Program-made: the position numbers and the translations under genes
Shown here: in pieces, positions 43,101 through 48,529 of the stretch
Numbering within the stretch: the stretch's first letter is position 1
Layout of the letters: every line of letters begins with the position of its first letter
Source of the DNA: Bombyx mori
Taxonomy: Eukaryota; Arthropoda; Insecta; Lepidoptera; Bombycidae
Assembly: GCF_030269925.1 (NCBI RefSeq)
Contig: NC_085108.1
Location: forward strand, 124,001-188,000
Reading direction: 5' to 3'
Length of the DNA: 64,000 nt
The notes under the pieces: generated by a model
The model's input: the letters and a program-made list of their open reading frames with translations, nothing else
What the model was told of the DNA's origin: nothing
Database searches by the model: none

Positions 43101-44641
43101 CTTATTTCTTTATTCATTCATCAATTTGATTTGATTTTCTTTATTGATTTAGGAAACCAACAGTAAAATAACAATCAAACAAGTTGCTACCATTAAACAA
43201 CCCATGACTCGATAGTGATATAAAATAAAAAGGTGATTAATACTACTAATACTAGTATTGTACAACTATAAATCGGACCTAAATAACTTTACGAAATATT
43301 CCAAAATTCCATTTCTTAATTTTGCAAGTGATAAATAAAAGATGTGAACATTGGAGTAGTTCGCATCGTGTACCATCCAGTGCGCACTCGAGCTAAGGAC
43401 ATACCTATGAGCGTATATGACCTGTAAAATCCGCGTCATCATAGCTTTTAGACGAGTTAACACTTAACATCAGATAGGCCAGCCTATCTATACTAATATA
43501 TAAGTCTACAGCGGTTTTTACCGATGTTTTGTTATAACTACTGAACCATGCATCCGATTGACTTGAAACTTGGTAACCATGTAGAAATACATGTACTTAA
43601 TGGATATGCTAATATTTATATGAGTGTTGGATTCCCTAATAATAATGACAATAAATAATAAAACTAGTATCTACTTTATAATTTTTAATAGATCGATGAA
43701 TGCCAAAATCATTATTTCTAAAACAATTCAAAGTGTGGGTCAGAATCTGTACTAATGATGAATATATAACAAAAATCCCTTACCAGCTAAGAACACGGTG
43801 GCGGCTCTTGAGACGATGGTACCGATACCGTCCACGGTGGCCACACACTGGTACTGGCCCGCCAAGGACGCTGTCATGCTCTCTATCAGAAGGGAGCCGT
43901 TGAGGAGTTGCTTCCTGCAAGTTCAGGTATAATTGGTCAGACCCGGTCGAACTGACTGACGCACGATGGTATCTCTACACTCGAGGCTCTCGCGAATTTT
44001 AGACATTGCTTTAAAACTTTTAGGATATTGGATTGTTCTTTATAAATATTAATAACTAGCTGACCCGGCAGACTTCGTAGTGCCTCAATCGATAAATAAT
44101 AGACCTAAACTTTTGTAAACTTAAAACAAACAAAAGGAATCAGTCCAACGGGGGGGGACATCAAAGGGAAAACAAAATTGTTATTTTCTATGTAATTCCG
44201 AGAATTTTCATATTTATCTACCTTTCAAACCTTCTCTGGACTTCCACAAATAATTCAAGACCAAAATTAGCCCAATCGGTCCAGCCGTTCTCTAGTTTTA
44301 GCGAGACTAACGAACAGCAATTCATTTTTATATATAGAGATAAGAAATCCGAAGTAACCCGAATAGTCAATAACTGAATAAAAAATTGAATATATGAAAG
44401 CTAGTTAAGGACACGATGTGCGTCGTTATATTTAGATGATTTCGATATTTGACGCACCTGGACTTATCGCTAATAGAGACGCCGTGGTCTCTGGTGGGCA
44501 GGGAACTGGCGCTGTACCGCCACGCCAGACGCACGGGCAGCTTGGAAGCAGCCGCGCAGAGAAGCAACGCATCTTCACCGGGAAGGACCACTGCGTCGCT
44601 TGGCTCCGTCGTGAACCTCACTCCGGGATCCTCTTCTCCTC
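21968..44641 (-). CDS. fra: frazzled / neogenin / DCC netrin receptor, 30 visible exons (5' exon missing)
   Basis: This is the only host gene I can rebuild. Thirty minus-strand exons join with compatible phases at every junction and give about 1549 residues before a TAG at 21968-21970. The order is four Ig domains, six FN3 domains, one membrane helix (CAVLALAAALALSLCC) and a cytoplasmic tail with P1 (KPPDLWIHHDQMELK), proline-rich exons and the terminal P3 helix (LNREMQNLEGLMKDLSAIT). That order and those motifs define the DCC/neogenin/Frazzled family, plasma-membrane receptors for Netrin that steer axons and migrating cells. Exon boundaries were chosen by GT/AG sites plus phase. The first visible exon starts in phase 1, so a signal-peptide exon is still needed upstream, beyond 44641. 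Odd points are acidic spacers before FN1 and before FN5, a long B-C segment in Ig2, a cytoplasmic Cys cluster and one GC donor. Family assignment is very secure; some exon ends have alternatives 3-9 nt away. Confidence 0.95.
22169..22420 (+). mobile_element. Bm1 SINE, 5'-truncated (fra intron)
   Basis: Body from ACTGGTGGCAGGACCTCTTG to the CCACCCATTTAAGCAATAAA tail. Lies between the last two fra exons, in antisense. Confidence 0.92.
22545..22622 (-). CDS. fra: fra visible exon 29: penultimate exon
   Basis: SVRETSPYKKSAGSSPGHIP then NRLQL. Acceptor TTGCTGCAG, donor TGG/GTAAG, phase 1 both ends. Positively charged segment just before the P3 exon. Confidence 0.85.
22782..23049 (+). mobile_element. 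tRNA-derived SINE (second family) in fra intron
   Basis: The head resembles a tRNA: box A-like GTCTGGTGTAGTGGTAAGTG, box B-like GGATTCGAATCCC. It is followed by a non-tRNA body with ACAAGTTCTTTACGAACTTG, CACGGGACCAGTTAACGTGG and a TTTA-repeat tail. Distinct from Bm1. Confidence 0.7.
23102..23286 (-). CDS. fra: fra visible exon 28: Gly/Pro-rich tail exon
   Basis: DSISSEAPGGGSLRRGAGG, then VGGPGGVVGSIGGPGGLHSF and HSTPAHSHSR. Low-complexity cytoplasmic sequence whose phases join exons 27 and 29. Acceptor CAGTAG, donor AGAG/GTTTG. Confidence 0.84.
23724..23874 (-). CDS. fra: fra visible exon 27: Gly-rich and Tyr-containing tail exon
   Basis: CTVVGGVGGGPAPGGGDIYA, then RERGHYVAYEPLGHYT. The tyrosines resemble phosphorylation or SH2-type sites, which is inference. 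Two in-frame acceptors lie 9 nt apart (edge 23874 or 23865). Donor CGCA/GTAAG. Confidence 0.84.
24001..24082 (-). CDS. fra: fra visible exon 26: small cytoplasmic exon
   Basis: STPLVSGVGPLLSAQSSLAS then LQPPPAP. Acceptor GTGTCCCCCCAG, donor CCAT/GTATGT, phase 0 in and 1 out. Function unknown; Ser/Pro-rich tail sequence. Confidence 0.78.
24170..24240 (-). CDS. fra: fra visible exon 25: small cytoplasmic exon
   Basis: MTGVGAGCTATCDRRQHRPL then PDQ, only 71 nt. It is needed to reconcile the phase-1 donor of exon 24 with the phase-0 start of exon 26. Acceptor TGGCAG, donor CAG/GTCAGT. Confidence 0.78.
24241..24927 (-). other. fra intron between exons 24 and 25, no repeat named
   Basis: AT-rich intron; no transposon termini recognised. 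Confidence 0.4.
24928..25014 (-). CDS. fra: fra visible exon 24: cytoplasmic Cys-cluster exon
   Basis: ESGAASCTSGSEAASVSSC followed by RRCDLCELCQ. Only one frame is open and its phases fit both neighbours. It holds a C-x2-C-x2-C-x2-C run. Acceptor CGGTGCAG, donor CAGC/GTGAGT. Confidence 0.82.
25665..25811 (-). CDS. fra: fra visible exon 23: proline-rich cytoplasmic exon
   Basis: SLPRSAPRPPAPPPVEYEPA contains several PxxP stretches and corresponds in position to the P2 proline-rich zone. It ends SLDRRHYVPTYV. Acceptor CCCCCAG, donor GTCG/GTAAG. Confidence 0.88.
26005..26120 (-). CDS. fra: fra visible exon 22: cytoplasmic P1 motif
   Basis: YQKSSASAGIKPPDLWIHH, then DQMELKHMDKGIHAS: the P1 motif of DCC-family receptors, the strongest single identifier here. 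Acceptor ACTTGTAG. Two donors share the phase, A/GTAAGT at 26005 and A/GTAAGA at 26011, so a two-codon variation is possible. Confidence 0.93.
26440..26900 (+). repeat. retroposon fragments next to the TM exon
   Basis: AGGCGTTTCCAGTTTCACCA (also near 33083) and GCGACTCGCTGAGAAGATCT / GGCGAGAAACTCAGCGGGCT (also at 30590, 41643, 52133, 53338) mark two dispersed families in the intron upstream of exon 22. Confidence 0.5.
26936..27086 (-). CDS. fra: fra visible exon 21: transmembrane exon
   Basis: ETGEGGGLASATSAWLW leads into the hydrophobic span CAVLALAAALALSLCC, followed by a basic stop-transfer (RRSQ) and SPDT. Acceptor TTGTGCAG, donor CCAG/GTGACG; phase 1 in, 2 out. Very GC-rich. Confidence 0.92.
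27189..27396 (+). mobile_element. Bm1 SINE fragment (fra intron)
   Basis: GTGTTTCGATTTGAAGGGTA, GCAGCCGTTGTAACTATACT and the GGTGGGCTGTGAGCTCGTCC tail are present; the head is lost. Confidence 0.88.
27595..27795 (-). CDS. fra: fra visible exon 20: rest of FN6
   Basis: Continues as GYVIMYAAQS and ends LRPRTTYSIKLQARNSKGLG and FSQTITYTTA. Acceptor TACATAG, donor ATGG/GTACG; phase 1 in and out. A hAT-like MITE lies in the intron before it. Confidence 0.92.
28613..29102. mobile_element. hAT-like MITE, 490 bp, 8-bp TSD (fra intron)
   Basis: Ends CAGCGGTCTGAGAAC and, inverted, CAGCGGTCGAGGAACC: hAT-style CAGNGGT termini. Flanks ATCTAAAT (28605-28612) and ATTTAAAT (29103-29110) match 7 of 8. The element contains two poly-C runs (about 28729 and 29042) and no ORF. 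Confidence 0.75.
29170..29331 (-). CDS. fra: fra visible exon 19: FN5/FN6 boundary
   Basis: ESAWSMLVSNTTLEAPPG ends FN5; ADVSWSPPAKPNGIITG starts FN6, the usual DCC-family sequence next to the membrane. Acceptor GCGCGCAG, donor CACAG/GTCAC, phase 1 both ends. Confidence 0.92.
29955..30247 (+). mobile_element. non-autonomous Helitron, family 1 (fra intron)
   Basis: Starts TC with TATATATATAAAAATGAA, has GATTTGGCTAATTTTGGTCT and ends CTACGAAGTCTGCCGGGTCA then GCTAG. Other copies: 37669, 42202, 44056, 54434. Confidence 0.8.
30382..30529 (-). CDS. fra: fra visible exon 18: second part of FN5
   Basis: GRQYVVRWGSAGGGRPRTYN followed by LDDLRPYTTYEFAVKLIKG, the canonical FN3 C'-F region. Acceptor GTCCCCAG, donor AAAG/GTCAG, phase 0 in and 1 out. 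Confidence 0.92.
30590..30905 (+). repeat. dispersed retroposon (GACCCACTGAGAAGATC family)
   Basis: ATAGCCTTGAAAGGCTATTT, CTGACCCTAGCAAGAGC, AAACGCGACCCACTGAGAAG and AGAAACTCAGTGGGCTGTGT define this family, also at 41643-41832 (minus), 52133-52325 and 53338-53520. Confidence 0.65.
31118..31386 (-). CDS. fra: fra visible exon 17: end of FN4, acidic linker, start of FN5
   Basis: Completes FN4 (SEYVISLRASNSLGLGPPVY), then has a linker with about a dozen consecutive acidic residues (FDEGDEDEEDDEEPAESS). FN5 starts at PPVGLKVIMLSGTTAVVYWT. Acceptor ACAACAG, donor ACAG/GTCGC, phase 1 in and 0 out. Confidence 0.92.
31743..31889 (-). CDS. fra: fra visible exon 16: first part of FN4
   Basis: RAGRDWISVWWEGGGAVGGY, then VLGWGVGVPD and the linker into YVIREL. 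Acceptor TTGTCAG, donor CTCG/GTAACT; the next exon completes LEPNSEYVISLRASN. Confidence 0.9.
32175..32295 (-). CDS. fra: fra visible exon 15: end of third FN3 and linker
   Basis: IRVCAINANGSGPFSEWVSA gives the F-G strands, followed by an Ala/Pro linker (VPAQPPPLT) to FN4. Acceptor CCCGCAG, donor ACCA/GTACG, phase 0 in and 1 out. Confidence 0.9.
32665..32862 (-). CDS. fra: fra visible exon 14: third FN3 domain
   Basis: SIVVRWDAPPSRSHRGPLTG begins the exon, followed by YKVRYRPL, a glycine-rich loop and LRDLDPSTTYQ. Acceptor GTCTCCAG, donor CAA/GTGAGT, phase 0 both ends. The C'-E loop is longer than usual. Confidence 0.92.
33045..33253 (-). repeat. retroposon fragment in fra intron
   Basis: CCTTTCCAGTTTCACCAGGA at its start repeats at 26576. 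The plus-strand end is an A run after GGCCCCCGGCCCG-type sequence. Class not identified. Confidence 0.4.
33409..33621 (-). CDS. fra: fra visible exon 13: end of FN2, start of FN3
   Basis: ISGLRAATQYSIQVSAAGG closes FN2; APSAPPGNVTAVSTGST opens the third FN3 domain. Acceptor CCTTCAG, donor ACG/GTGAGT, phase 0 on both sides. Confidence 0.92.
33720..33996 (+). mobile_element. Bm1 SINE, missing tRNA head (fra intron)
   Basis: Begins CAAACCCGCAAAATTATAAT (Bm1 middle) and runs through CAGCCGTTGTAACTATACTG to the A-rich end at CTAAGCAATAAAAAA. Confidence 0.92.
34063..34215 (-). CDS. fra: fra visible exon 12: first half of FN2
   Basis: FGPPLSVTAEATGPHSVRVA and WSPP...NYTLLYTE form the A-C' strands of FN2. 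Acceptor TTGCAG, donor GAA/GTAAGT, both phase 0. Confidence 0.92.
34216..34676 (-). other. fra intron with GC donor
   Basis: GC-AG intron between exons 11 and 12; no repeats recognised. Confidence 0.5.
34677..34800 (-). CDS. fra: fra visible exon 11: second half of FN1, GC donor
   Basis: Encodes the E-G strands of FN1 (ASLQPNTTYQFAVVAYTAGG). Acceptor ATTCCAG. The donor is CAG/GCAAGT, a non-canonical GC-AG intron, required because the frame then joins exon 12 as PPTQ-IIEVH. Confidence 0.9.
35260..35695 (-). CDS. fra: fra visible exon 10: acidic spacer and first half of FN1
   Basis: The longest exon. About 95 residues of Ser/Thr/Asp-rich spacer (for example FPEDVDDPDFLGETSS) separate Ig4 from FN1. 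FN1 begins at PRALRAVIVKHRFVTLSWDE and continues to VVGYAVMYRVKGSE. Acceptor TTTCCAG, donor AAAG/GTTAGT, phase 1 in and 2 out. Confidence 0.92.
35696..36553 (-). other. fra intron, AT-rich, no repeat named
   Basis: Intron between exons 9 and 10; nothing recognised beyond AT-rich sequence. Confidence 0.4.
36554..36675 (-). CDS. fra: fra visible exon 9: end of Ig4
   Basis: LRIQGVLNVDSGMFQCFATS gives the E-F strands and second Cys of Ig4. Acceptor TCCGCACAG, donor GACG/GTCAG; phase 2 in, 1 out. A full-length Bm1 lies immediately upstream in the intron. Confidence 0.92.
36731..37166 (-). mobile_element. full-length Bm1 SINE (fra intron)
   Basis: Reads on the minus strand from the tRNA-like head (GTCGTCGTGGCCTAACGGAT, box B GGTGTTCGAATCCCGC) through TTCACGATTGACTTCCACGG and the usual body to an A-rich tail. 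It gives the full order of the family. Confidence 0.93.
37212..37330 (+). mobile_element. LINE 3' end fragment
   Basis: GGCTCTGCCCCTGGCATTGC, GGGCGACGGTAACCACTCAC, CTCGTCTGCCTAGAAGGGCA then AATAAAAAA, the terminal piece of a silkworm LINE. Confidence 0.75.
37380..37546 (-). CDS. fra: fra visible exon 8: first half of Ig4
   Basis: Begins TPPRVWLPSG and holds the Ig4 B-C core VTLRCDVRGRPAPAVAWLKD. Acceptor AACCCAG, donor GG/GTCAGT, phase 0 in and 2 out. The exon is GC-rich compared with its AT-rich introns. Confidence 0.92.
37669..37947 (+). mobile_element. non-autonomous Helitron, family 1 (fra intron)
   Basis: TC-TATATATG start, TTAGTCTCGCTAAAACTCGA, GTCTGCCGGGTCAGCTAG end. Confidence 0.8.
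38515..38862 (+). mobile_element. small Helentron derivative (HINE), family B (fra intron)
   Basis: Starts GAAGTGAAAACTTCTTTAGA, ends GGTTTCACTTCTACCACGTG then TGAATTGCACACA and a T run. The first about 90 bp match the reverse complement of 20448-20350. Confidence 0.75.
39395..39673 (-). pseudogene. RTE/CR1-type LINE reverse transcriptase C-terminus
   Basis: 85 codons: RSARLGWYEHVMRRNENEVG, GYRERGRPKKKWMDCVKDDM, then DRRVWKKKTCCADP. RxxWxGHVxR...GRPxxxWxDxV is the usual C-terminal signature of these LINE polymerases. 5'-truncated, in a fra intron. Confidence 0.8.
39790..39931 (-). CDS. fra: fra visible exon 7: end of Ig3
   Basis: Carries the E-F-G strands of Ig3, with DAGAYTCRAHS as the F-strand Cys motif. 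Acceptor GCGCAG, phase 2 in. The phase-0 donor CTG/GTCGGT is weak, but it is the only one matching exon 8; a GTAC site 5 nt further breaks the frame. Confidence 0.85.
40062..40305 (-). mobile_element. Bm1 SINE, 5'-truncated (fra intron)
   Basis: Minus-strand body bounded by the A-rich end near 40062 and ACTGGTGGTAGGACCTCTTG at 40305. Confidence 0.92.
40407..40494 (-). CDS. fra: fra visible exon 6: Ig3 B-C strands
   Basis: A short exon with the Ig3 core, ATLDCAAIGNPKPEIIWLNN, a classic I-set Cys-to-Trp segment. Acceptor GTCGCAG, donor TTAAG/GTGTG. A Bm1 SINE sits just left of it in the next intron. Confidence 0.92.
40962..41062 (-). CDS. fra: fra visible exon 5: Ig2/Ig3 boundary
   Basis: Finishes Ig2 (SDEIELRVSAD) and begins Ig3 with PRFVAMPQSLTVMEG, a typical A-strand segment. 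Acceptor TCTACAG, donor GAAG/GTCAGG; phase 2 in, phase 1 out. Confidence 0.88.
41093..41313 (+). mobile_element. non-autonomous Helitron, family 2 (fra intron)
   Basis: TC-ACTACATAGTATAAAACA start, GATTTTGATGCGGTTTTTTT, and end GCGAAGCGAGGGCGGGTCGC then TAG. The copy at 48307-48529 is inverted. Confidence 0.8.
41624..41645 (+). repeat. CTA trinucleotide microsatellite
   Basis: About seven CTA units. Confidence 0.9.
41646..41832 (-). repeat. dispersed retroposon (GACCCACTGAGAAGATC family)
   Basis: Minus-strand copy with CTTCTCAGTGGGTCGCGTTT and GCTGATATAGCCTCTCAAGG on the plus strand. Confidence 0.65.
41906..42054 (-). CDS. fra: fra visible exon 4: second half of Ig2
   Basis: Starts VTWLKNGSPV (C-strand Trp) and reaches the F-strand motif DAASYRCRVS, the second Ig2 Cys. 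Acceptor TCTCTAG, donor CG/GTAAGC, phase 0 in and 2 out. Confidence 0.9.
42202..42463 (+). mobile_element. non-autonomous Helitron, family 1 (fra intron)
   Basis: TC-TATATATATATATAAAAA start; TTAGTCTCGCTAAAACTCGA; ends GTCTGCCGGGTCAGCTAG. Confidence 0.82.
42606..42715 (-). mobile_element. LINE 3' end fragment (fra intron)
   Basis: T run, then GTAGGCAGACGAGTGTACAA and ACTTCAGCAATGCCAGG, the complement of the LINE tail. Confidence 0.7.
42755..42939 (-). CDS. fra: fra visible exon 3: first half of Ig2
   Basis: Opens Ig2 with PRSVLSAVGGVALLPCGI, which carries the B-strand Cys. It then runs roughly 35 more residues (APPRLALRVVPAANTDRR...) before the Trp in exon 4, much longer than a normal B-C loop. 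Donor AAT/GTAAGT, phase 0. Confidence 0.85.
43497..43667 (+). mobile_element. Helitron-like element, family 3 (fra intron)
   Basis: TC-TATACTAATATATAAGTC; ACTGAACCATGCATCCGATT; ends AATAAAACTAG. Shares its body with 54691-54909. Confidence 0.65.
43784..43914 (-). CDS. fra: fra visible exon 2: second half of Ig1
   Basis: Supplies the F strand of Ig1 (AGQYQCVATVDG), which completes the disulphide with exon 1. Acceptor CTTGCAG, donor GCTG/GTAAGG. The junction with exon 3 reads VFLAEVPVL. Confidence 0.9.
44056..44340 (-). mobile_element. non-autonomous Helitron, family 1 (fra intron)
   Basis: Inverted copy: CTAGCTGACCCGGCAGACTT at the left, CATTTTTATATATAGAGA at the right. Lies between fra exons 1 and 2. 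Confidence 0.82.
44458..44641 (-). CDS. fra: fra visible exon 1: first half of Ig1
   Basis: Encodes the start of Ig1, with the B-strand Cys in ALLLCAAAS and the C-strand Trp in LAWRYS. Acceptor ATTCCAG, donor AG/GTGCGT; phase 1 in, phase 2 out. The entry phase shows that an upstream coding exon (signal peptide) exists outside the recognised part. Confidence 0.88.
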
Positions 44642-44784
44642 CTGGAATTAAACAAGTACCCGGGTAACTAACATGTCATTGAATTGTCAAAGTAAATATG
44701 TTAGGAAGTCGTGAGAGCTCCTGAACAGATGTCACGTGAAACATGACTTAAAATAAAGAATAGTTTAAAAAAACAAAAAAAATA

Positions 44785-45148
44785 CGCTTTTATAGAAAAT
44801 AAATTTTAATAATTTTGAATTAAAAATAGTGTAAGAAATTATTTTTTTCATTAAATCATTTTTTCTTACACTATTATTCATTCAAATTTATTTTCTACTT
44901 TTTAGTTGGATTTTCGATAAAAGCGTATTTTTTTGTAGTTTTTTGAAACTATTATTTATTTTTCATTATTTAGTTGAATTTCAATTATTTCAATATATTT
45001 TTTTAATATTGAATTGTCATTGATCCATAATAAGTATGCCAAATTTCGAGTTAATCAGACAAATCCGGGGTCAAAACCATGTTCAAATATTCCGTTACAT
45101 ACTAACATACCTACATACGTCTGAAGCTTATAAAAGCGTATTAAAAAC
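44785..45148. repeat. AT-rich inverted-repeat element (AATACGCTTTTAT family)
   Basis: 44785-44935 is a near-palindrome, AATACGCTTTTATAGAAAAT mirrored by TCGATAAAAGCGTATT, and another AAGCGTATT end follows near 45135. Relatives: 50850-51300 and the insert in the Helentron helicase. Confidence 0.65.
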
Positions 45149-45511
45149 TTGAAACCACTAGCATCAGTCTCGTGCCTGCGATCTCGAGGCCCGGGTGATA
45201 CCACCAAGTGACGAGCTCATTGTTTTATTGGCTAAAAGTGTTATATGGTGGATGTTGAGCTGGTAACTGTTTGCTGTTGATGAAACTGTCAACGATCGGG
45301 TGTGAAGGGAAGGATAGTCGTGATCCAATGTATGCCTATTTGTATATAGTATGTATAACATATGCCGTGCCTATTTCTGGAGCGAGGCATACATGCGTAT
45401 CGCTCTAAAGGGTTGGATAGTCGTTATAAACATACAATAAGCTTGAATCTTCGGCCTCATGTCTCAAGGGGGTCGGTGACACGCAGTGTGGTGACACGAT
45501 TTCACTTACGC
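45149..45511. other. no gene seen
   Basis: Short LINE-like scrap near 45375-45480 (GAGGCATACATGCGTATCGC); nothing else recognised. Confidence 0.3.
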
Positions 45512-45616
45512 AACGATAGGCCGTGGCTTGGCTCTGCCCCTTGCATTACTAAAGTCCATGGGCGACGGTAACCACTCACCATCAGGTTGTCCGTGTGTTC
45601 GTCTGCGTACAAGGGC
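45512..45616 (+). mobile_element. LINE 3' end fragment
   Basis: GGCTTGGCTCTGCCCCTTGC, GGGCGACGGTAACCACTCAC, CGTACAAGGGCA. Confidence 0.7.
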
Positions 45617-45623
45617 AGTTTGA

Positions 45624-45769
45624 AGCGTCGTGGCCTAAAGGATAAGACGTCCGGTGCATTCATGTTGAGCGATGCACCGGTGTTCGAATCCCGCAGGCGG
45701 GTACCAATTTTTCAAATGAAATACGTACTTAACAAATATTCACGATTGACTTCCACGGTGAAGGAATAA
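45624..45769 (+). mobile_element. Bm1 SINE, 5' part, split by a transposon
   Basis: tRNA-like head (CGTCGTGGCCTAAAGGATAA, GGTGTTCGAATCCCGC) to GGTGAAGGAATAA. The rest of the same SINE resumes at 46871 with TAACATCGTGTAATAAAAAT. Confidence 0.88.
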
Positions 45770-46097
45770 CAGCCTGGCCACGGGACATTCGCCGATGCGA
45801 ATATTCGCGCGGTGCGAACGGCGAAGCGTCTAGCGACTAAAACAAGCGCATAGAAATGTATCTAACAAGCCACGCGCACCGGCGACCGGCGAAGCGACCG
45901 GCGAAATGTACCGAGCGAATCGCGCGATGCGGCGGGCGAGCAAAACAAATGCATGAATACGGACGGCGCGAGCCACGGAGTCGAGCGGTAGTCGCGGCGA
46001 ATAGTGCAGTGATTAAATGAGTTTAGTTGTTTTCGCCGCGAAAAATTAACGCCGAAATTTTTATATTTTTTATTTATTTTTTATTTTATATTTTTAA

Positions 46098-46530
46098 AGT
46101 CGTCGTGGCCTAACGGACGTCCGGTGCAATCGTGTTGAGCGATGCACCGGTGTTCGAATATCAGGCGGGTACCAATTTTTGTAATGAAATACGTACTCAA
46201 CAACACTCAACGTTCACGATTGATTTCCACGGTGAAGGAATAACATCGTGTGATAAAAATGAAATCTTCAAAATAATAATTTGCGTAATTACTGGTGGTA
46301 GGACCTCTTGTGAGTCTACACGGGTGGGTACTACCACCCTGCCTATTTCTGCCGTGAAGTAGTAATGCGTTTCGGTTTGAAGGGTGAGGCAGCCATTATA
46401 ACTATACTTGAGACCTTAGAACTTATATCTCAAGGTGGGTGGCGCATTTACGTTGTGGATGTCTATGGGCTCCAGTAACCACTTAACACAAGGTGGGCTG
46501 TGAGCTCGTCCACCCATCTAAGCAATAAAA
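46098..46530 (+). mobile_element. full-length Bm1 SINE nested in the Harbinger-like element
   Basis: Complete order of head, TTCCACGGTGAAGGAATAAC, body and A-rich tail, with a small deletion in the head (CCTAACGGACGTCCGG). Confidence 0.92.
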
Positions 46531-46549
46531 AAATAAAATAGCTGAAATA

Positions 46550-46800
46550 CTAGCTAGACCAGCTATTTGGAAGTCTAGCCACCCAAAGTATTTCTCGTAC
46601 TTCTTGTGGAATTCTCCATCTATAGGTATACTCCGATTCTTATTCAAATCATGTACTTCACAATCTTTTCCAAATAATAGGTCCTGAACCAAAAAACTAT
46701 TAATTTGTAAGCAATATCGAGATAATTTCGATATAGACATTTCGCTGTCGGACTTCCTTACTAGTCGCGGCGGCGAACGTGAGTACCCGTGGCCTGCAAA
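46550..46800 (-). CDS. unidentified ORF in the Harbinger-like element
   Basis: From Met at 46740: MSISKLSRYCLQINSFLVQD, LFGKDCEVHDLNKNRSI and FHKKYEKYFGWLDFQIAG, about 62 residues to the edge of the nested SINE. Composition is protein-like (mixed charged/hydrophobic, no low complexity) and it starts just inside one terminal arm, so it may be the first exon of the element's protein. I do not recognise the family. The frame continues upstream without a Met and runs into the SINE downstream. Confidence 0.4.
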
Positions 46801-46870
46801 CGGTGCTGCGCGAATGGTCGCCTCGCCCACCGCTTCGCTGTTCGCACCGCCGATCCCCGTGGCCAGGCCG

Positions 46871-47146
46871 TAACATCGTGTAATAAAAATTAAGCCCGCA
46901 AAATCATAATTTGCGTAATTACTGGTGGTAGGATCTCTTGTGAGTCCGCGCGGGAAGGTACGACCACCCTGCCTATTTCCGCCGTGAAGCAGTAATGCGT
47001 TTCGGCTTGAAGGGCAGCCGTTGCAACTATACTTGAGACTGTAAAACTTATAACTCAAGGTGGGTGGCGTAGATGTCTATGGGCTCCAGTAACCAGTTAA
47101 CACCGGGTGGCCTGTGAGCTCGTACACCCATCTAAGCAATAAATAA
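46871..47146 (+). mobile_element. Bm1 SINE, 3' part of the split copy
   Basis: Resumes with TAACATCGTGTAATAAAAAT and runs to the tail at CCATCTAAGCAATAAATAAA. Confidence 0.9.
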
Positions 47147-47479
47147 AAAAAGAGTAATAATAAAAAAAAAACTTAGCGTTCATTTAACAAATGAGTTAAT
47201 TAGGGATTTATCGACTGCTTAAGTCTTCGTGGTAACAGGAATATATCTGTATGCGTGGTACCGGTCAACTCCTCAGACCACACCAGACACGTCACTACGA
47301 CTGATCAATGATCAACAAAATCGGAGTCACATCCTGACCTATAGACACGTAAATAAACATCGGTAGCATCCGACAGCCCGCATCGAGCGATGCATATATC
47401 GTGACCATTAGCACAGACGACACGAGAATAATCGGACGATATTTTTGTTTGAAACTGTTTCTTGTGTATGATATCATTC

Positions 47480-47770
47480 TTAATTGCACAAAAGATACAT
47501 TAAATCAATAAAGAAAACATTACACACACTACATACCATGTATTTGACGCACACACGCATGCATACTATTTATTTATTGTCAAGCTTTTGTTCTTGACGT
47601 CTGTTGTCAAATTGAGATAGATTAAATATTGTTTGTCTTTATTAATAATCTTTTATAGTGTAGTCTTGGCGAAATTTGTGATTATAGAAGTATAGAATAC
47701 AATCATAATAGTGTACAAACTTACAATTCCAATTAATTATAGTCGAATTTCGACTACTGCGGACCTCTAG
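47480..47770 (+). mobile_element. Helitron-like element, family 4
   Basis: AAGATACATTAAATCAATAA, GACGCACACACGCATGCATA and the end ATAGTCGAATTTCGACTACT then GCGGACCTCTAG. The longer copy is at 55259-55699. 5' end uncertain. Confidence 0.65.
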
Positions 47771-48306
47771 TATATATAAAAACGTCGCCCCGTTCCAGTA
47801 CAATGGAAACGCGCAACCGATAGACGTCAGACTACAAATAGAGAGCAGATGTTTGATTCACCATATATTTTTTTCATTTTAAACTTTTAAGTATTATTTG
47901 CTTTATAATGATAAATGGGGTGGCGACCCTTATATAGATTTATTGTCAGGAGTTATTCTTGACGGGATGTGACGATGTGGGGTAGGTAGACTTCTTCCTT
48001 ATGATACAATATATATTTTGAAACTGATATATCAGTGGATCGTGTCCATGAGATCATTTCCGACAAGTCTGACACACTTTTTTTAAATGCTCGTAACAGA
48101 GACCCCGCCCGCGGCTCACTCTACACTTATACATATGTATGTACATAGATTGGCAGAGTGCATATATACTTAATATGCATTACAAATCGAATGGCACCTT
48201 CCGCCTTGTGACATGACAACGAAGCCTCAATGATATCCTCTACCTTCACATCCCTGCGTATTTAAGGATACGTACCACTGTTTGTTTCTCAAGGGCTTAT
48301 TCTATA
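47771..48306. other. no gene seen
   Basis: Nothing recognised. Confidence 0.3.
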
Positions 48307-48529
48307 CTAGCGACCCGCCCATTACTTCGCTTCGTACACTGTAATTTATTATTGATTTCTCCACTATTTAATGGATGTCATTATACATATAACCCTTCCT
48401 CTTCAATCACTCTATGTATTAAAAAAAACCGCATCAAAATCCGTTGCGTAGATTTAAAAATTTAAGTATGCATAGGGACAGACAGATATAGGGACAGAGA
48501 AAGCGACTTTGTTTTATACTATGTAGTGA
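48307..48529 (-). mobile_element. non-autonomous Helitron, family 2
   Basis: CTAGCGACCCGCCCATTACT at the left; ACTTTGTTTTATACTATGTA then GTGA at the right. Confidence 0.8.

Larger units (their letters stand above)
45770..46870. mobile_element. PIF/Harbinger-like DNA transposon inside Bm1
   Basis: Ends CAGCCTGGCCACGGG and, inverted, CGGCCTGGCCACGGG. TAA is duplicated at 45767-45769 and 46871-46873, and removing the insert restores a continuous Bm1. The subterminal arms share GGTGCGAACRGCGAAGCG and are rich in GGCGAAGCG-like motifs. It contains a nested Bm1 (46098-46530) and a minus-strand ORF starting at 46740. The 3-bp TWA target fits PIF/Harbinger; no DDE transposase is visible. Confidence 0.75.

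Noticed and set aside
46483..47058. 191-codon minus-strand frame
   Set aside because: Most of it reads through two Bm1 SINEs; only the middle 60 residues belong to the transposon and look protein-like.
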